Source: Conchocele bisecta (taxonomy: Eukaryota; Mollusca; Bivalvia; Lucinida; Thyasiridae). From it: DNA of 64,000 nt. The notes under the pieces were generated by a model. It searched no databases, had not been told where the DNA came from, and saw nothing but the letters and a program-made list of their open reading frames with translations. Positions within the stretch are counted from its first letter, which is position 1; the number at the start of each line of letters is the position of its first letter. The stretch lies in assembly GCA_029237695.1 (NCBI GenBank), contig CM055271.1, positions 37,320,462-37,384,461 of the forward strand, written 5' to 3'. A program made the position numbers and the translations under genes. Below, piece after piece: positions 63,445 through 64,000 of this stretch.

Positions 63445-64000
63445 GTTACATGTAACGTTGACGAGAAAAATATAGTGTACCTTTTTATTGCAGCAAGCAA
63501 ATAGCAATATATTTTCTAGTAAAGGTGCATGGTTGGTAATGCGCAGCCCAACATCTCTTTACACACCAAAGAAACTTAGAGGACATTTGAATGTAGTGTT
63601 TGATAACCAAATACATGTAACCTCTTTGTCAATGTTACATACACGAGATTCAGCTTATTTCTATCTCTCCTAAGTCAACGACATGTATATTCTGCAAACT
63701 GCAGTTGTCAAAACCCTAATCGTTTGGACTATGCAACGTTGCATTTTTTGTAACAAAGCGCAATAAGTATAAACAAAATTCTTAAATGTCCCCCTGTTAG
63801 ACTAAATACTGAATTCTTGCCCATATACACAAAACGTAGGCTGAAATATAAGCCTTCAATCAGCAGAAATTGTACGCTAAAGTTCGCATCGAATTATTCA
63901 TTGGATTATAGTATGATAGTTATATAAAACATATACGGGAAGCTGGTTGGTTGGTGCGCCTTTCACAGGCGGAACATACAACATACAAAACAGAATAAAG
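63445..64000. other. Window end, no supported gene
   Basis: A TTTTTATTGCAG acceptor-like site near 63494 opens a 60-codon frame, but composition and lack of any motif make it unconvincing. The rest is AT-rich and unmatched. Confidence 0.35.

Noticed and set aside
63488..63673. 60-codon frame after an acceptor-like TTGCAG
   Set aside because: Composition is AT-driven, there is no donor or motif, and the window ends before any partner exon could be seen.
1..64000. Bacterial or phage defence system, CRISPR array or operon
   Set aside because: Coding sequence is split by introns and belongs to animal families; repeats are dispersed MITEs and SINEs without regular spacers; no ribosome-binding sites or operon spacing are present.

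Overview
This window looks like nuclear DNA from an invertebrate animal, most likely a mollusc and probably a bivalve. Its coding sequence sits in short exons with GT/AG junctions, separated by AT-rich introns. The gene families are metazoan: a LIM-homeobox factor and an intron-rich endonuclease V. SINE tails resembling GCCGTTAAACACCAA, common in molluscs, recur throughout. The mollusc assignment is inference. I see no prokaryotic, viral, CRISPR, rRNA or organellar feature. Almost every long open frame in the window is a by-product of repeats.

Three genes can be assembled by hand. (1) A minus-strand LIM-homeodomain gene of the LHX6/LHX8/Arrowhead type runs from 26997 to 18181. Five exons encode 274 residues, with two LIM domains and one homeodomain split at codons 46/47. 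(2) A plus-strand gene of unknown family runs from about 31.95 kb to 41.2 kb. A proposed 5' UTR exon is followed by three coding exons for a 132-residue protein. An RFX/X-box-like motif lies just upstream of the UTR donor, so a ciliary role is a testable guess. (3) A minus-strand endonuclease V gene runs from 60055 to 49529. Eight exons encode 290 residues, and the catalytic acidic residues and the PYIP wedge are intact. Exon phases agree across all three models.

The rest, well over half of the window, is a dense and nested population of non-autonomous mobile elements, many of them near-perfect palindromes. Two MITE families (A, about 240 bp, GGGCCCGTTTCACTAAAC ends; B, about 300 bp, TAGCCTATTTCACC ends) are flanked by CWG trinucleotides, as expected for PIF/Harbinger elements. 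Foldback families carry 8-bp target-site duplications (hAT-like), and one 600-bp element has TTAA flanks. SINE family C occurs at ten sites, all in the same orientation. Tandem arrays lie at 2.4-4.1, 7.1-9.2, 25.0-25.4, 26.2-26.7 and 52.7-53.3 kb. A polypyrimidine/polypurine foldback lies at 11.6-12.2 kb and a CATACACCAT microsatellite at 17.2-17.5 kb. No intact transposase or reverse transcriptase was recognised.

Layout: 0-18 kb is repeat-rich and without a recognised gene. 18-27 kb holds the LIM-homeobox gene. 27-32 kb is repeats. 32-41 kb holds the unknown plus-strand gene. 41-49 kb is repeats and plain AT-rich sequence. 49.5-60 kb holds endonuclease V. 60-64 kb is its likely upstream region plus repeats. 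The genes look functionally unrelated; what links them is the same repeat load in their introns and, in one case, at a coding end.
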